DNA of 64,000 nt from Trichomonas vaginalis G3 (Eukaryota > Parabasalia > Trichomonadida > Trichomonadidae), in NCBI RefSeq assembly GCF_026262505.1, contig NW_026529251.1, positions 1 through 64,000 of the forward strand, read 5' to 3'. Below are positions 51,753 through 60,156 of the stretch, one piece after another. Position numbers and translations under genes: made by a program. Within the stretch, counting starts at the first letter, position 1; every line of letters starts with the position of its first letter. Below the pieces are notes generated by a model. That model was not told where the DNA came from. It saw nothing but the letters and a program-made list of their open reading frames with translations, and made no database searches.

Positions 51753-52082
51753 ATGAGTGAGTATAGTTCTGCCGAACCATTGGAAGAGAAGAAGTACCCT
51801 TGCTGGCAAAAGACAAAAATAGTTGCCTTAGTTGTCATTGCAATTGTACTCGTAATTGAATTCATTGTACTTCTCTTCACGTACATAAAACTCAGCAATG
51901 TATTTGCTTTAAGAAGCTACCATCTTACTAAGACTAAACACTTACATTTTTCAAGCTTGACTTTTTACAATTTGAATTTTGTTGCTGAATTCAGCAAAAA
52001 TAATGTTTATGTTAGAATGTTAGATCTAACATGTTTTCTAACACGTTTTCTAACATGGTCTAAAACTCTTGAATTTTCATGA
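51753..52082 (+). CDS. Single-pass membrane protein MSEYSSAEP (up to 109 aa)
   Basis: The N-terminal 23 residues are polar, then KIVALVVIAIVLVIEFIVLL spans a membrane at about residues 22-44. The tail after about residue 65 runs into sequence that repeats the 3' end of the ATPase gene and into the left array of the adjacent cassette. The original C-terminus may thus have been different. It may belong to a particle or host membrane. Start is the first ATG. Confidence 0.45.
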   Translation: MSEYSSAEPLEEKKYPCWQKTKIVALVVIAIVLVIEFIVLLFTYIKLSNVFALRSYHLTKTKHLHFSSLTFYNLNFVAEFSKNNVYVRMLDLTCFLTRFLTWSKTLEFS

Positions 52083-52185
52083 AATTTACACCAAAAATAT
52101 AATTTATGTTAGAATGTTAGATCTAACATGTTTTCTAACACGTTTTCTAACATGGTCTAAAACTCTTGAATTTTCATGAAATTTC
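52000..52185. repeat. Left iteron array of cassette
   Basis: Two units about 97 bp apart contain GTTAGAATGTTAGATCTAAC, then twice GTTTTCTAACA, then GGTCTAAAACTCTTGAATTT. The units are inverted relative to 53199-53395. GTTAGATCTAAC is a perfect palindrome. No gene lies from 52083 to 52251. Confidence 0.85.
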
Positions 52186-52251
52186 CCGAAATAAAAAATA
52201 AAATTAGTTTTATTTTTTATTTTATTTATTTTTTTATTTTGTATAAAAGAC

Positions 52252-52791
52252 ATGATTTCAACAATCGGCACAACAACAATTCAAACAACTACAGCACCAA
52301 ACTCGCTAGTTATGAATCCAACATCTATGTTAGTAGAGATGAAAAACTTCATTCCTTCTTCATATACTTTCGAAACAAAAATCCAGAAGATAAAGCAAGA
52401 ACTTTTAACAAGTAATTTAGACTGTAGTGCGAAAGATGAAACAAATGAACAGTATCTTTATGAAATGCAGGACATTATTGACCATTTACCCAAATTGCCT
52501 GAAATCCAACAACAAAAACTAACCATTCCCGAATTTGACGAAATAGAAGTCAAAGCAACTGACTCAGTAGAAATAAAGAAGTTCATACGAAAGGTAAATT
52601 ATGAATTCCTTGGTTTTCATTGCAACCATAAGGTTATGGACAAAGATTGCGACATGGTATATAAGAACATCTCTGACCTTTACAAATCCGAAGAATTTAA
52701 GACCTACGACAACTTTGTTTCGTTAGTTGCAAAATGTGTTTGGGAAATAAGAGATAAAGATAGTAGGGTAAGGTATGGAACGAACAAATAA
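52252..52791 (+). CDS. Cassette protein MISTIGTTT (179 aa)
   Basis: A Thr-rich N-terminus leads to a long acidic and helical protein (FETKIQKIKQELL, QYLYEMQDIIDHLPKL, VEIKKFIRKVNYEFLGFHCN). It has a few Cys and His (HCNHKVMDKDCD) in a possible metal-binding arrangement. The start follows TTTTTATTTTGTATAAAAG. It forms a pair with the next gene, 8 bases apart. No family is recognised; the frame looks whole. Confidence 0.55.
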   Translation: MISTIGTTTIQTTTAPNSLVMNPTSMLVEMKNFIPSSYTFETKIQKIKQELLTSNLDCSAKDETNEQYLYEMQDIIDHLPKLPEIQQQKLTIPEFDEIEVKATDSVEIKKFIRKVNYEFLGFHCNHKVMDKDCDMVYKNISDLYKSEEFKTYDNFVSLVAKCVWEIRDKDSRVRYGTNK

Positions 52792-52799
52792 AACCCGCT

Positions 52800-53192
52800 A
52801 TGTTCGAGATGAAGAAAACCATTGACGCCTTGGTTGTTTTAGCAGGTAAGGTTTCAGAATATAACGCAAAAATGAACCCGCAATGTTCAAAATGTAAAGC
52901 AGCAATGAGGAAATATAACTACTCCGTCAAAGAGATAGAACGTATGCGAAACGACTATGCAGATTTAAAGAAAGAAGCAGAAAAACCAGCAGAAGATAAA
53001 ATGAACATGTTAGAATTTCTGAACAAAAACTATCCAACTGCTGACGATTTCCTTCTATCTGACGTCAAGAAGAAGTATAAAGAAACTTTCGGTATCGTTA
53101 AAACTTTTGACATCCTTCGTGAAGAAATAGAAGCTACGAAATTGTTTAGAGTCATGAACCATCGCAACATATACCATGTAAAACGCTTGTAA
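52800..53192 (+). CDS. Cassette protein MFEMKKTID (130 aa)
   Basis: It has CSKCKAAM (CxxC) near residue 33 and a coiled-coil (YSVKEIERMRNDYADLKKEA) in the middle, then KKKYKETFGIVKTFDILREE. The C-terminal part is basic. The tight spacing after the first cassette gene suggests joint expression. No family is recognised. Confidence 0.52.
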   Translation: MFEMKKTIDALVVLAGKVSEYNAKMNPQCSKCKAAMRKYNYSVKEIERMRNDYADLKKEAEKPAEDKMNMLEFLNKNYPTADDFLLSDVKKKYKETFGIVKTFDILREEIEATKLFRVMNHRNIYHVKRL

Positions 53193-53198
53193 ATAGTT

Positions 53199-53395
53199 AT
53201 GTTAGAAAACATGTTAGAAAACATGTTAGATCTAACATTCTAACATAAACATTATTTTTATTGAATTCCGTATGAAATTTCATGAGTTTTGTATGTTTTA
53301 GACCATGTTAGAAAACATGTTAGAAAACATGTTAGATCTAACATTCTAACATAAACATTATTTTTATTGAATTCCGTATGAAATTTCATGAATTT
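53199..53395. repeat. Right iteron array of cassette
   Basis: Two units about 106 bp apart run in the opposite direction to 52000-52185: ATGTTAGAAAACATGTTAG, GTTAGATCTAACATTCTAAC, then TAAACATTATTTTTATTG. Each unit can fold into a two-step hairpin, as at 9226-9271. Confidence 0.85.
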
Positions 53396-53458
53396 CCTCG
53401 GAAACAGTGAAGAACAGCGAGTAGTGAAAAAACCCTGGTCGCCAAAACTCTTTATTTT

Positions 53459-54334
53459 TCAAGCTTGACTTTTTACAATTTGAACTTTGTTTGCGTAGAT
53501 ATGAATTCTGAAAGAAGTATGAGGGTCTTGTATGACTTTGTACTTCTCCCATAGTTCATGTCTGTCAAACTTACCTGCCATGGACTCTTTCATAAGTTCC
53601 ATGAAATCGTCTTCGGACAATCCGGGGAAAAGTATAATGTCAGTAAGTATTCTTTTAACATCCTTACTTAAACTCTTTGCTGTCTGTACACAAATGACAA
53701 CAGAGATGTTAAAGTGTCTGAGCTTCTTAAGAATTCGACACATATCTTGTTCTCTGTTCTTTAACAAAGGATGAGAAGCAAAGTCATCTAAGATAAGAAG
53801 ACATCTATGAGGGTAAGTCTTCCAATCGTAAGATTGCAATTTCTTCGAAATGTATTCTATCTCTTTCTGTTTGTTTCTGAAGTGTTTCTTCTCTAATATT
53901 CTCTGCATTTCCTCATTTGGGTCTTTAAACTTAGAATTTATATACTCATTTATAGCATTATACTTCAAAACTCTTCTTTGGTACTTCTTTATCCAATCTA
54001 ACAACTCAGTATCCTTTATACATACTAACTTAGACTTCTTTATAATATCTTTGAACGAATTGACGGTTTGGTCAAATTGACCAGAAGTACTACAAATAAC
54101 AACTAACTCATAGAATGGGTTCTTCTCATCTAGTTCTTGTTGTTGTGCAGCCATTTTAAGATAAGTGAAAGTCTTACCCGACCCAGGTGGTGCGATTAGA
54201 CCTGTTATACCATTCTGAGCAAATAAGAACTTTTCATGTATAGGCTTTATCTGAGCATTTTCTAACTTCCTCTTGTTCTTCTTCAAAACATTCTCAAATT
54301 TCTTGTCAATGTCAGCAAACTTTTTTTCTAACAT
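53459..54334 (-). CDS. HerA/FtsK-type genome-packaging ATPase of family A (291 aa)
   Basis: Walker A is APPGSGKT near residue 50 and Walker B is CLLILDDF in the second half, followed by a HFNISVVICVQTA sensor-like strand and a C-terminal sheet. It pumps the genome into capsids. The start at MLEKKF (54334) is preferred since the longer frame runs through the divergent promoter and into the neighbour. It is clearly distinct in sequence from the family B ATPase at 14164. The frame looks whole. Confidence 0.8.
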   Translation of the reverse strand: MLEKKFADIDKKFENVLKKNKRKLENAQIKPIHEKFLFAQNGITGLIAPPGSGKTFTYLKMAAQQQELDEKNPFYELVVICSTSGQFDQTVNSFKDIIKKSKLVCIKDTELLDWIKKYQRRVLKYNAINEYINSKFKDPNEEMQRILEKKHFRNKQKEIEYISKKLQSYDWKTYPHRCLLILDDFASHPLLKNREQDMCRILKKLRHFNISVVICVQTAKSLSKDVKRILTDIILFPGLSEDDFMELMKESMAGKFDRHELWEKYKVIQDPHTSFRIHIYANKVQIVKSQA

Positions 54335-54370
54335 ATTTTTAGAAAAATTAAAATTTTTATCTTTTAGAAA
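54335..54370. promoter_or_regulatory. Divergent promoter of packaging ATPase
   Basis: The 36-base gap holds TTTTTATCTTTTAGAAA towards the plus gene and a similar TTAATTTTTCTAAAAAT stretch towards the ATPase. Confidence 0.5.
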
Positions 54371-54841
54371 ATGTCTAGCGATTTCGCTATCTATATTCGA
54401 GACAAGCTTTTTGACTCTAAAACTTCTGTCGACCATAAAATCTTACATAGTGTAAACAAGAAAGGTGAATTTGTTCTAAAGTTCTGTTTCTGGGAATATG
54501 ACAAGAACCATAAAACATTACAAAGAGCAGTCTTAAAATTTGTCAATGACAGACTTGTTGACAGAGATGACGCCTCTTGGAGAGATGAAGTCCAACAAAA
54601 CTTCTTAGAATGCAAAGAAGACACATGCGCTGTTCTTGAAGATGAAATAAAAAACAGAATAGATGAGCTATTAAAGGACAAAGAACTTTTACAGAAATAT
54701 GGTTCGGAGAAATTTGACATAACTCCACCAGAGAAGAAGAAGAGAGAAAAGAAAGAAAAGAAAGAAAAGAAAGAAAAGAAAGTAGAAGAAGAGAAGAAAG
54801 AACCTGAACCAATTCCAGAGAAAAAGAAATTTGACATGTAA
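54371..54841 (+). CDS. Conserved protein MSSDFAIYIRD (156 aa)
   Basis: The N-terminal domain (FAIYIRDKLF, EFVLKFCFWEYDKNHKTL, LKFVNDRLVD) parallels the family B MYGKRI protein. The C-terminus is a Lys/Glu-rich tail with repeated EKKEKK. It is divergent from the ATPase. The function is unknown; the shared occurrence in both families makes it a core gene of these elements. The frame looks whole. Confidence 0.6.
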   Translation: MSSDFAIYIRDKLFDSKTSVDHKILHSVNKKGEFVLKFCFWEYDKNHKTLQRAVLKFVNDRLVDRDDASWRDEVQQNFLECKEDTCAVLEDEIKNRIDELLKDKELLQKYGSEKFDITPPEKKKREKKEKKEKKEKKVEEEKKEPEPIPEKKKFDM

Positions 54842-54857
54842 AAATAAAATTTTATTT

Positions 54858-55277
54858 TTAGAACATTTCTGGGTCAATGTCAATGTTCTCTTCCTCTTTA
54901 GGAGCAAACACTGGCTTAGACTCTAAAATCTTTTTACCCAATTTACCTTGAACTTCAACTATCTTAGACTCATAATATTCATAGTCGTCTGCTTTCTTTG
55001 GTTCATAAGGTATAACAAGTTTGTATGCTTTACCTTCTTCGAGTTTTGAGAACTTTCTGTCAAAATTTTCTTTAACTGCTAACAAACCTTCTATGTCTAA
55101 GTCTTCAAAAGTTGCACCACTTTTTCTAACAACAGCAAACTTAACTGGTGCAATGTTCCAAATTTTGTCAAATGTAGACTTTTCAAAATTGTAGAAGTAA
55201 ACATTCAAATATGCGAATGGAGCTAACTTATCTTTGACTTCTGTCATGTACTTATTTACTGAGATGAATTTCGTCAT
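54858..55277 (-). CDS. Conserved protein MTKFISVNKYM (139 aa)
   Basis: FISVNKYMTEVKDKLAPF, LNVYFYNF, PVKFAVV and the later ENFDRKFSKLEEGKAYKLVI follow the same order as the family B MSGSRF protein. It has an acidic C-terminus ending DIDPEMF. The OB-like alternation of strands could suit a single-strand DNA-binding protein with an acidic tail, which is only a suggestion. The start follows TTTTTTATCCGATAGAAAAG. Confidence 0.58.
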   Translation of the reverse strand: MTKFISVNKYMTEVKDKLAPFAYLNVYFYNFEKSTFDKIWNIAPVKFAVVRKSGATFEDLDIEGLLAVKENFDRKFSKLEEGKAYKLVIPYEPKKADDYEYYESKIVEVQGKLGKKILESKPVFAPKEEENIDIDPEMF

Positions 55278-55313
55278 CTTTTCTATCGGATAAAAAAATA
55301 TTTTTTTTAAAAT

Positions 55314-56530
55314 TTACTCAGAAAAATTTTTCTTTGTATATACACCATTCTGAACATCTAAAAGACTTTTGACATTTGCCAAGAATGTTCGTTTAGAAGC
55401 TGCCATATAACCATATTCTTGACAATATTGTTTATACGAATCGTACAATGACCTTTCATCTAATGACACAAAGTTAGTCTCATCTATAAACAGTTCATAT
55501 ACACTCTTGTTTGCTTCTAACAATGTTTGTCTCTCTTCGGTATGTGGAATTTGTCTTGGATTGAACTTAGAAATATCTAATGTCATGAAATATGAGAACA
55601 AGTGGTTGTAAAAGTCAGATGTCAAAGTTTCTGCTAAGTCGTCAAAATATTCTGTATCTTGCATATGAGAATCTGACGTTCTGACAACTACATATCTTCT
55701 GTCAGAACTTTCTAACTTCATCGGAACAACATTGTTTGAAACCATAATGAAGTTTGCAACATTTTCACAAACTCTTTGGTCTTTATATTTTCTTTCAACA
55801 ACTCCAACTTTGTCTGTTATAAGACTCTTCAAAGCATCTGAGTTCAAAACTTTTGTTGTATCTATACTTTGAAGTTCATTGCAAACTATAAGTTTCATAT
55901 TCTCTATTGAGAGTTAAACTTGCAGATGTTTTCTAAGTTTGTCATATTCGGATTCGAATAACCTTCTAATAGTTTGCATAAGATATCTGTAAAGAATGTG
56001 TTCTTACCAGTTCCTTGTTTTCCAATTATAATGAGAGCAGTTTCATTTTTAGCACTTGGATGTTGTAAGATGTTTGCAAACCAACATAAGATATACTCAT
56101 AAACCTTTTCGTTTCCATTGCATATAATTTCTTTGACATGGTCTAACCAAGCTTCTATAATATTTTCTTTCCATTCTACTTGTTCGTATTTATATCCATG
56201 TGAGATAGAATAGAAGTTTGGAGATGGTGTATAAAACTTTATACCACGAACTGAAAAATCTTCTAACTTTGACAATAAGATATCCCAAGCATCTAACATC
56301 TTCATGCCAACTTGTACGACTTTTATTTTCTTAAGTTTCTGTCTACATTCTTGTTCAGACACTATTGTTGCTCTTGGTTTGTTAAAGACAACATCCCATT
56401 CTTTCATAACATAACATTCTGGGCAGAGTCGACATAAATGACTAAACGTTTCAAATTCTCGACTGCTTGTTATAGTCTCTAAATGGACACATATTTCTGA
56501 ATGCTTGGAAGTCATAAAAATCTGAAACAT
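55314..56530 (-). pseudogene. Superfamily 3 helicase (D5-like) of family A (fossil)
   Basis: The helicase half contains Walker A IIGKQGTGKNTFFTDIL, the later NELQS Walker B-like strand, NFIMVSNNVVPMKLESSDRR and a C-terminal domain like that of the family B protein at 20572-22884. No primase domain is seen in front. It unwinds DNA in replication. The start is uncertain by a few codons because several ATGs lie close together. The copy is broken. Confidence 0.75.
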
Positions 56531-56574
56531 CTATTTGTACATTTTTATAAAAATAAAAAAAATATTTTTTTTTA

Positions 56575-57377
56575 TTCTTGACTTTGTTGTTCCATTTGTT
56601 GCATTTGTTGTTCTTGAGCTATTTGTTGTTGAAGTTGTTCTTGTAATACAATACTTTCACACAGTTGCATCTTCCAATTCGAAACTTTCTGCCGTCATTG
56701 ACAAATACATAGGACATAAAAGTTTTACAGGAACAAAGTTTGCGTCAACTAATGTCAACGTTTATACTTGCCAAAGTGTTTGAGTTCACTAAGGTTGAAA
56801 ATTCTGCATTCGAATGAACAATAGGCAAACCAGCAGAGAAAGTATTGTTTATACGCATTAAGTATCTTTTGGTCATAATAGTTTCTGTCAACATTCGAAT
56901 AACACTTTGAACCTAAGTTTGAAACAATATATATAAGATTGGTGTGCTTAATGTCAATGGAACAGACATTCCTTGTATGACACCTTTTCCTGTTATAGGA
57001 AACTGTTGGTAGTAAAAAACCAGATATAAGTTTTGTATTATAGCTCATATCGTTTATAGTAAACTCAGTCGGACATCCAAACATAATGAAACCTGCTCTA
57101 GTTGCAGCACATGTTACACCCGTCCTTAAAGTATTTAAATAAGTCAACAAAACCTGTTGGTGGTATATCTGAGTAAGTATCTTCAAAGGAGTATTTTTTA
57201 CCATTCACAACAATAAAGTCTTCTGGTGTCAAAAGAGCAAAACAAGGCTTTAGTCGTCATTGTGTTTAAGGTTAGTTTACAATATCGTCCTTGAGGACTT
57301 TGTAAGTTTGTTGTTATAGAATTATATGACTCGGGGTTTTTAGTCGTAATAGTATAAACCATTATATCTTCTGCCAT
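56575..57377 (-). pseudogene. Putative minor capsid (penton-like) region of family A (fossil)
   Basis: The gene starts one base before the stop of the SCCG gene (57378). The first part reads MAEDIMVYTITTKNPESYNS, and a later segment has NLIYIVSNLGSKCYSNVD. Its place after the SCCG gene matches the family B gene at 17157-17867, which is the main reason for the call. The copy is heavily broken, and the last part is Gln-rich. Confidence 0.4.
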
Positions 57378-57962
57378 TTACTTAGCAAATAAATTTTTAA
57401 TTGAAATGTTGTGGTCGTCAAATATTTTTATGACGTCTGGGAAACTATACTTTAAGTTCAACGTTTCACCTCCTTTCATAACGTATATCTTGTCAATGAC
57501 ATTATATGAAACACCACAGCAACTAATGTCGGGTTCTATTTCTTTGATGTTTATATCGTCTGCCTCTGTCAAAAGTTTCAATAGTTCTTTCAAGACTTCA
57601 TGAGGTGCAATGACATATGAGTTCACTTTTACAGGTTGTGTTCGACCAAGTTTAAACATTATACCTAAAGCTTGACAAATCTTCTCCTGAGTTTGAAGTT
57701 TGTCTTTCAGTTGTTGGTAGTCGTTTCGAATATCTGCAACAGAACTTAAGTCTCTGCTAACTTCAGGATATGTTGGTTCTTTTACAGGAACAATTGTTAT
57801 ACCATCTTCGTCTTCGTATGGTTTCCCCACTTCAACATCTCTGTCTTTGACATTGACAACAACACTTTGACTGTTTGTTTGAGTTGGTGAATTTAACTTC
57901 ACATCTGCCACCGCCATTAAACCTTTTGAAACACTCACGCTTCTATTTTTCGGAAATGACAT
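57378..57962 (-). CDS. Conserved SCCG-motif protein of family A (194 aa)
   Basis: The N-terminal 75 residues are polar. A helix with LQTQEKICQALGIMF follows, then the shared domain: VIAPHEVLKELLKLL, EPDISCCGVSYNVI, KGGETLNLKYSFPDV, ISIKNLFAK. The match to 16005-16661 in family B is spread over the whole C-terminal domain. The start follows TTTTTATTCTAAGTAAA. A structural or assembly role is inferred from the neighbours. The frame looks whole. Confidence 0.68.
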   Translation of the reverse strand: MSFPKNRSVSVSKGLMAVADVKLNSPTQTNSQSVVVNVKDRDVEVGKPYEDEDGITIVPVKEPTYPEVSRDLSSVADIRNDYQQLKDKLQTQEKICQALGIMFKLGRTQPVKVNSYVIAPHEVLKELLKLLTEADDINIKEIEPDISCCGVSYNVIDKIYVMKGGETLNLKYSFPDVIKIFDDHNISIKNLFAK

Positions 57963-57980
57963 TTTACTTAGAATAAAAAG
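57963..57980. promoter_or_regulatory. Divergent promoter of SCCG gene
   Basis: Eighteen bases, TTTACTTAGAATAAAAAG, separate the two start codons and show the box TTTTTATTC on the minus strand. Confidence 0.5.
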
Positions 57981-58349
57981 ATGGACGTATTCGGATATCT
58001 TATTGAATTGAAGCAGAACAAAGTTTACACACACAAACAATACAAATACATTGACAGAATAGTTCTTTATACAAACAATGGAAAATGTTATAGAATAGCA
58101 GTCTTTGCTGAACCTAAATATTTTCATAAAGCAAAGAAAGTTGGTATAACTGAAATGGTGAAAGTTCTTGAAGCAGACAAAAATATAACTTCAAAACTTA
58201 CAGATATTTCTAAAGGTAAGTTTATAATACAATATTATGTCAAAACTGGCGTACTGTCAATATTTGACGGAGAGAAGTCAGTTCAAGAACAACTTACTGA
58301 CCTGCTGCCAAAAATCTGCTCGATGGAAGCTGTCGTTATGCCAATCTGA
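57981..58349 (+). CDS. Conserved family A protein MDVFGYLIE (122 aa)
   Basis: It is a mixed alpha/beta protein: YKYIDRIVLYTNNGKCYRIA, KVGITEMVKVLEADKN, FIIQYYVKTGVLSIFDGEKS. No family is recognised. It is placed opposite to and between the capsid and the SCCG gene. The frame looks whole. Confidence 0.55.
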   Translation: MDVFGYLIELKQNKVYTHKQYKYIDRIVLYTNNGKCYRIAVFAEPKYFHKAKKVGITEMVKVLEADKNITSKLTDISKGKFIIQYYVKTGVLSIFDGEKSVQEQLTDLLPKICSMEAVVMPI

Positions 58350-58380
58350 GGAGCCCCAGCAGGTTTCATCGAACGAATCT

Positions 58381-59902
58381 TCAAAGAGCATCTTCCGTGA
58401 AAAGTGCTATTGGTTTTGTAAACTTCTTTGCTTTCAATTCATCTGGACCGTCTCTGTCACCAGTATATTGTATTTGAACTGTACCAACAGTTGAAATACC
58501 ACCCATAAAGTCTTCTGAGTCAGCAAATGGAATGCCAAGCCAAAAGTTTGAACGGTCTCCATTTGTATATTGAGTTTTTTGACCTCCTGCATGAGTCCAT
58601 ACTTTCACATATGGCATAATAGAACTTTGCATTTCAGGGTTAATGGTTGTTTGTGAAGTTGTTGTTAAAGTTCATAGCATCTAATGTCAAGTTGTATGAC
58701 CTCATATCCTCAACTGTAGAATATTTCTTCTCTGGATAATATTTGCCATCTATGTTTATATGATATTTAATACCAGGGTTGTAGAAACAAGAATAGTCAT
58801 TTATAGTTCGTCTGAACAGTACAAACATAGTATCTGCATGTTTCATTGCAGTTGTTAAAGCAATATCTGTTCTTGCACCCGGGTCAGCACTTTGGTTTCC
58901 AACTTCACCTGCAAAGTCTTTGACAGATATTTGGTGTATAGGGAACATAAGTGGAACTGCAATATATTTGGCAGCTAAAGCATTTGAAATATCTGGGTCC
59001 AACATATAAACGGCAAGTCTGCTTTCTATTCTCTTGCATTCAAACTGTTCGCATGTGAACTTAACTGGGTCCCAAGCATTTCCAGCAGCATTGAAATAAT
59101 AGTTTACTTCAGTGTTGAGGTTTGAGAAACCAAAGTCTAAGTCAACTTTGTCTTTGCAAAAGTCGGCGAATGACATTTTATTTGTTCCCACTACTTCTGT
59201 AAGAGTGAATGGGTCTTGTGTTGGTGCAATGACTAAGTTATTTTTGCTTGGAGTAAGTTCAATAGAAATTTTTCCTGCCCAGTTTGGCAAGTATCTTAAA
59301 AACCTGAAGATGAGGAAAGATGACAAAGGAACTCTAAGTTTCAATTTTACTTTGGTTACTGCTGCTGCAGTTTGTCCAGAAAGGTTAACATAAACTCCTG
59401 GAACGTTAGGGTCAAGTCTTCTTATTTTCTCAATAGTTGCATACTGGTCTGTTTGTTCTCTAGCTTGTGGTTGTACTGAGTTTCTCAAAGCGAACCATTC
59501 ATAGTTTGCCCATGTTACTGTTTGAACTAAGTCAGAGTTAGAATATATCTTATATCCCATGAAAACTTCTGGAGCATATTGGTATCCGACATAGAAAATT
59601 CCATTGCAACCTTTCTTGTCAGACAACTTGGCAGAAGGTTTTATTTCAATGTCTTGTTCCACGTATAAGAAAGAGTTGTCAATAGAAATTATATGAAACC
59701 TGTCGCAAGCAATATCTACTGTTGTTGAAGAACCTTCTCCAAACTCACCTACGTTTCCATAAGAAACAGCAGTTGTATATTCGTAAGTTCCAGGAACTAT
59801 TTCTGACCTTCTAATGGCATTGTCGCATTCGTTATACCATTCGGAAACATTTCCATTCATAGCATCCAAAACTGTTGGCGTTATATTCTGAGCGGCGTAC
59901 AT
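58381..59902 (-). pseudogene. Major capsid protein region of family A (fossil)
   Basis: It begins MYAAQNITPTVLDAMNGNVS and is rich in beta structure: FHIISIDNSFLYVEQDIEIK, VKLKLRVPLSSFLIFRFLRYLP, NLVIAPTQDPFTL. The last part has FADSEDFMGGISTVGTVQIQ, which parallels the end of the family B capsid. The length of about 500 residues and the position fit a Polinton capsid with a double jelly-roll, known for the class. It counts as broken. The start follows TTTTTACCCATATGAA. Confidence 0.72.
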
Positions 59903-59934
59903 TTCATATGGGTAAAAATATAGAATAGTTGGGT

Positions 59935-60120
59935 TTATTTGTCATAATAGAACCCACTCCGACCAAGCTTTACTTTCTTCCTGACTGAGTTTTTAACTCT
60001 TCTTTTTCCTTCATTGCCACTACTTTCACTTTGTTCTTCACTACTTTCACTTTGTTCTACTCTTCTCTTCTTCTTTGGTGTCGCTTTTGGTAACTTGCCC
60101 TCTGCTTCAAGTTGTTGCAT
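59935..60120 (-). CDS. Small basic/Ser-rich frame with SV40-type nuclear signal (61 aa)
   Basis: ATPKKKRRVEQSESSEEQSE resembles the SV40 nuclear localisation signal PKKKRKV. A second basic stretch (GKRRVKNSVRKKVKLGRSGF) follows. It lies directly after the 1056-residue protein. Nuclear entry would fit an element that inserts into chromosomes. Whether this frame is expressed alone is unclear. Confidence 0.4.
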   Translation of the reverse strand: MQQLEAEGKLPKATPKKKRRVEQSESSEEQSESSGNEGKRRVKNSVRKKVKLGRSGFYYDK

Positions 60121-60156
60121 CTTTGCCTCATGTTCACCTAGTATGTTGTAAATTTC

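Larger units (their letters stand above)
51946..53490. other. Inserted two-gene cassette bounded by direct repeats
   Basis: A stretch of about 36 bp, containing TTTTTCAAGCTTGACTTTTT and ACAATTTGAA, stands at about 51948-51983 and again at 53455-53490, where it is the true 3' end of the packaging ATPase. Between them lie two genes and two inverted repeat arrays. The whole looks like an accessory module inserted by duplication or recombination. Whether it moves by itself is unknown. Confidence 0.6.

Noticed and set aside
54689-54907. Phe/Leu-rich frames opposite the Lys/Glu-rich tail
   Set aside because: They are the antisense of AAG/GAA codon runs and have no other support.
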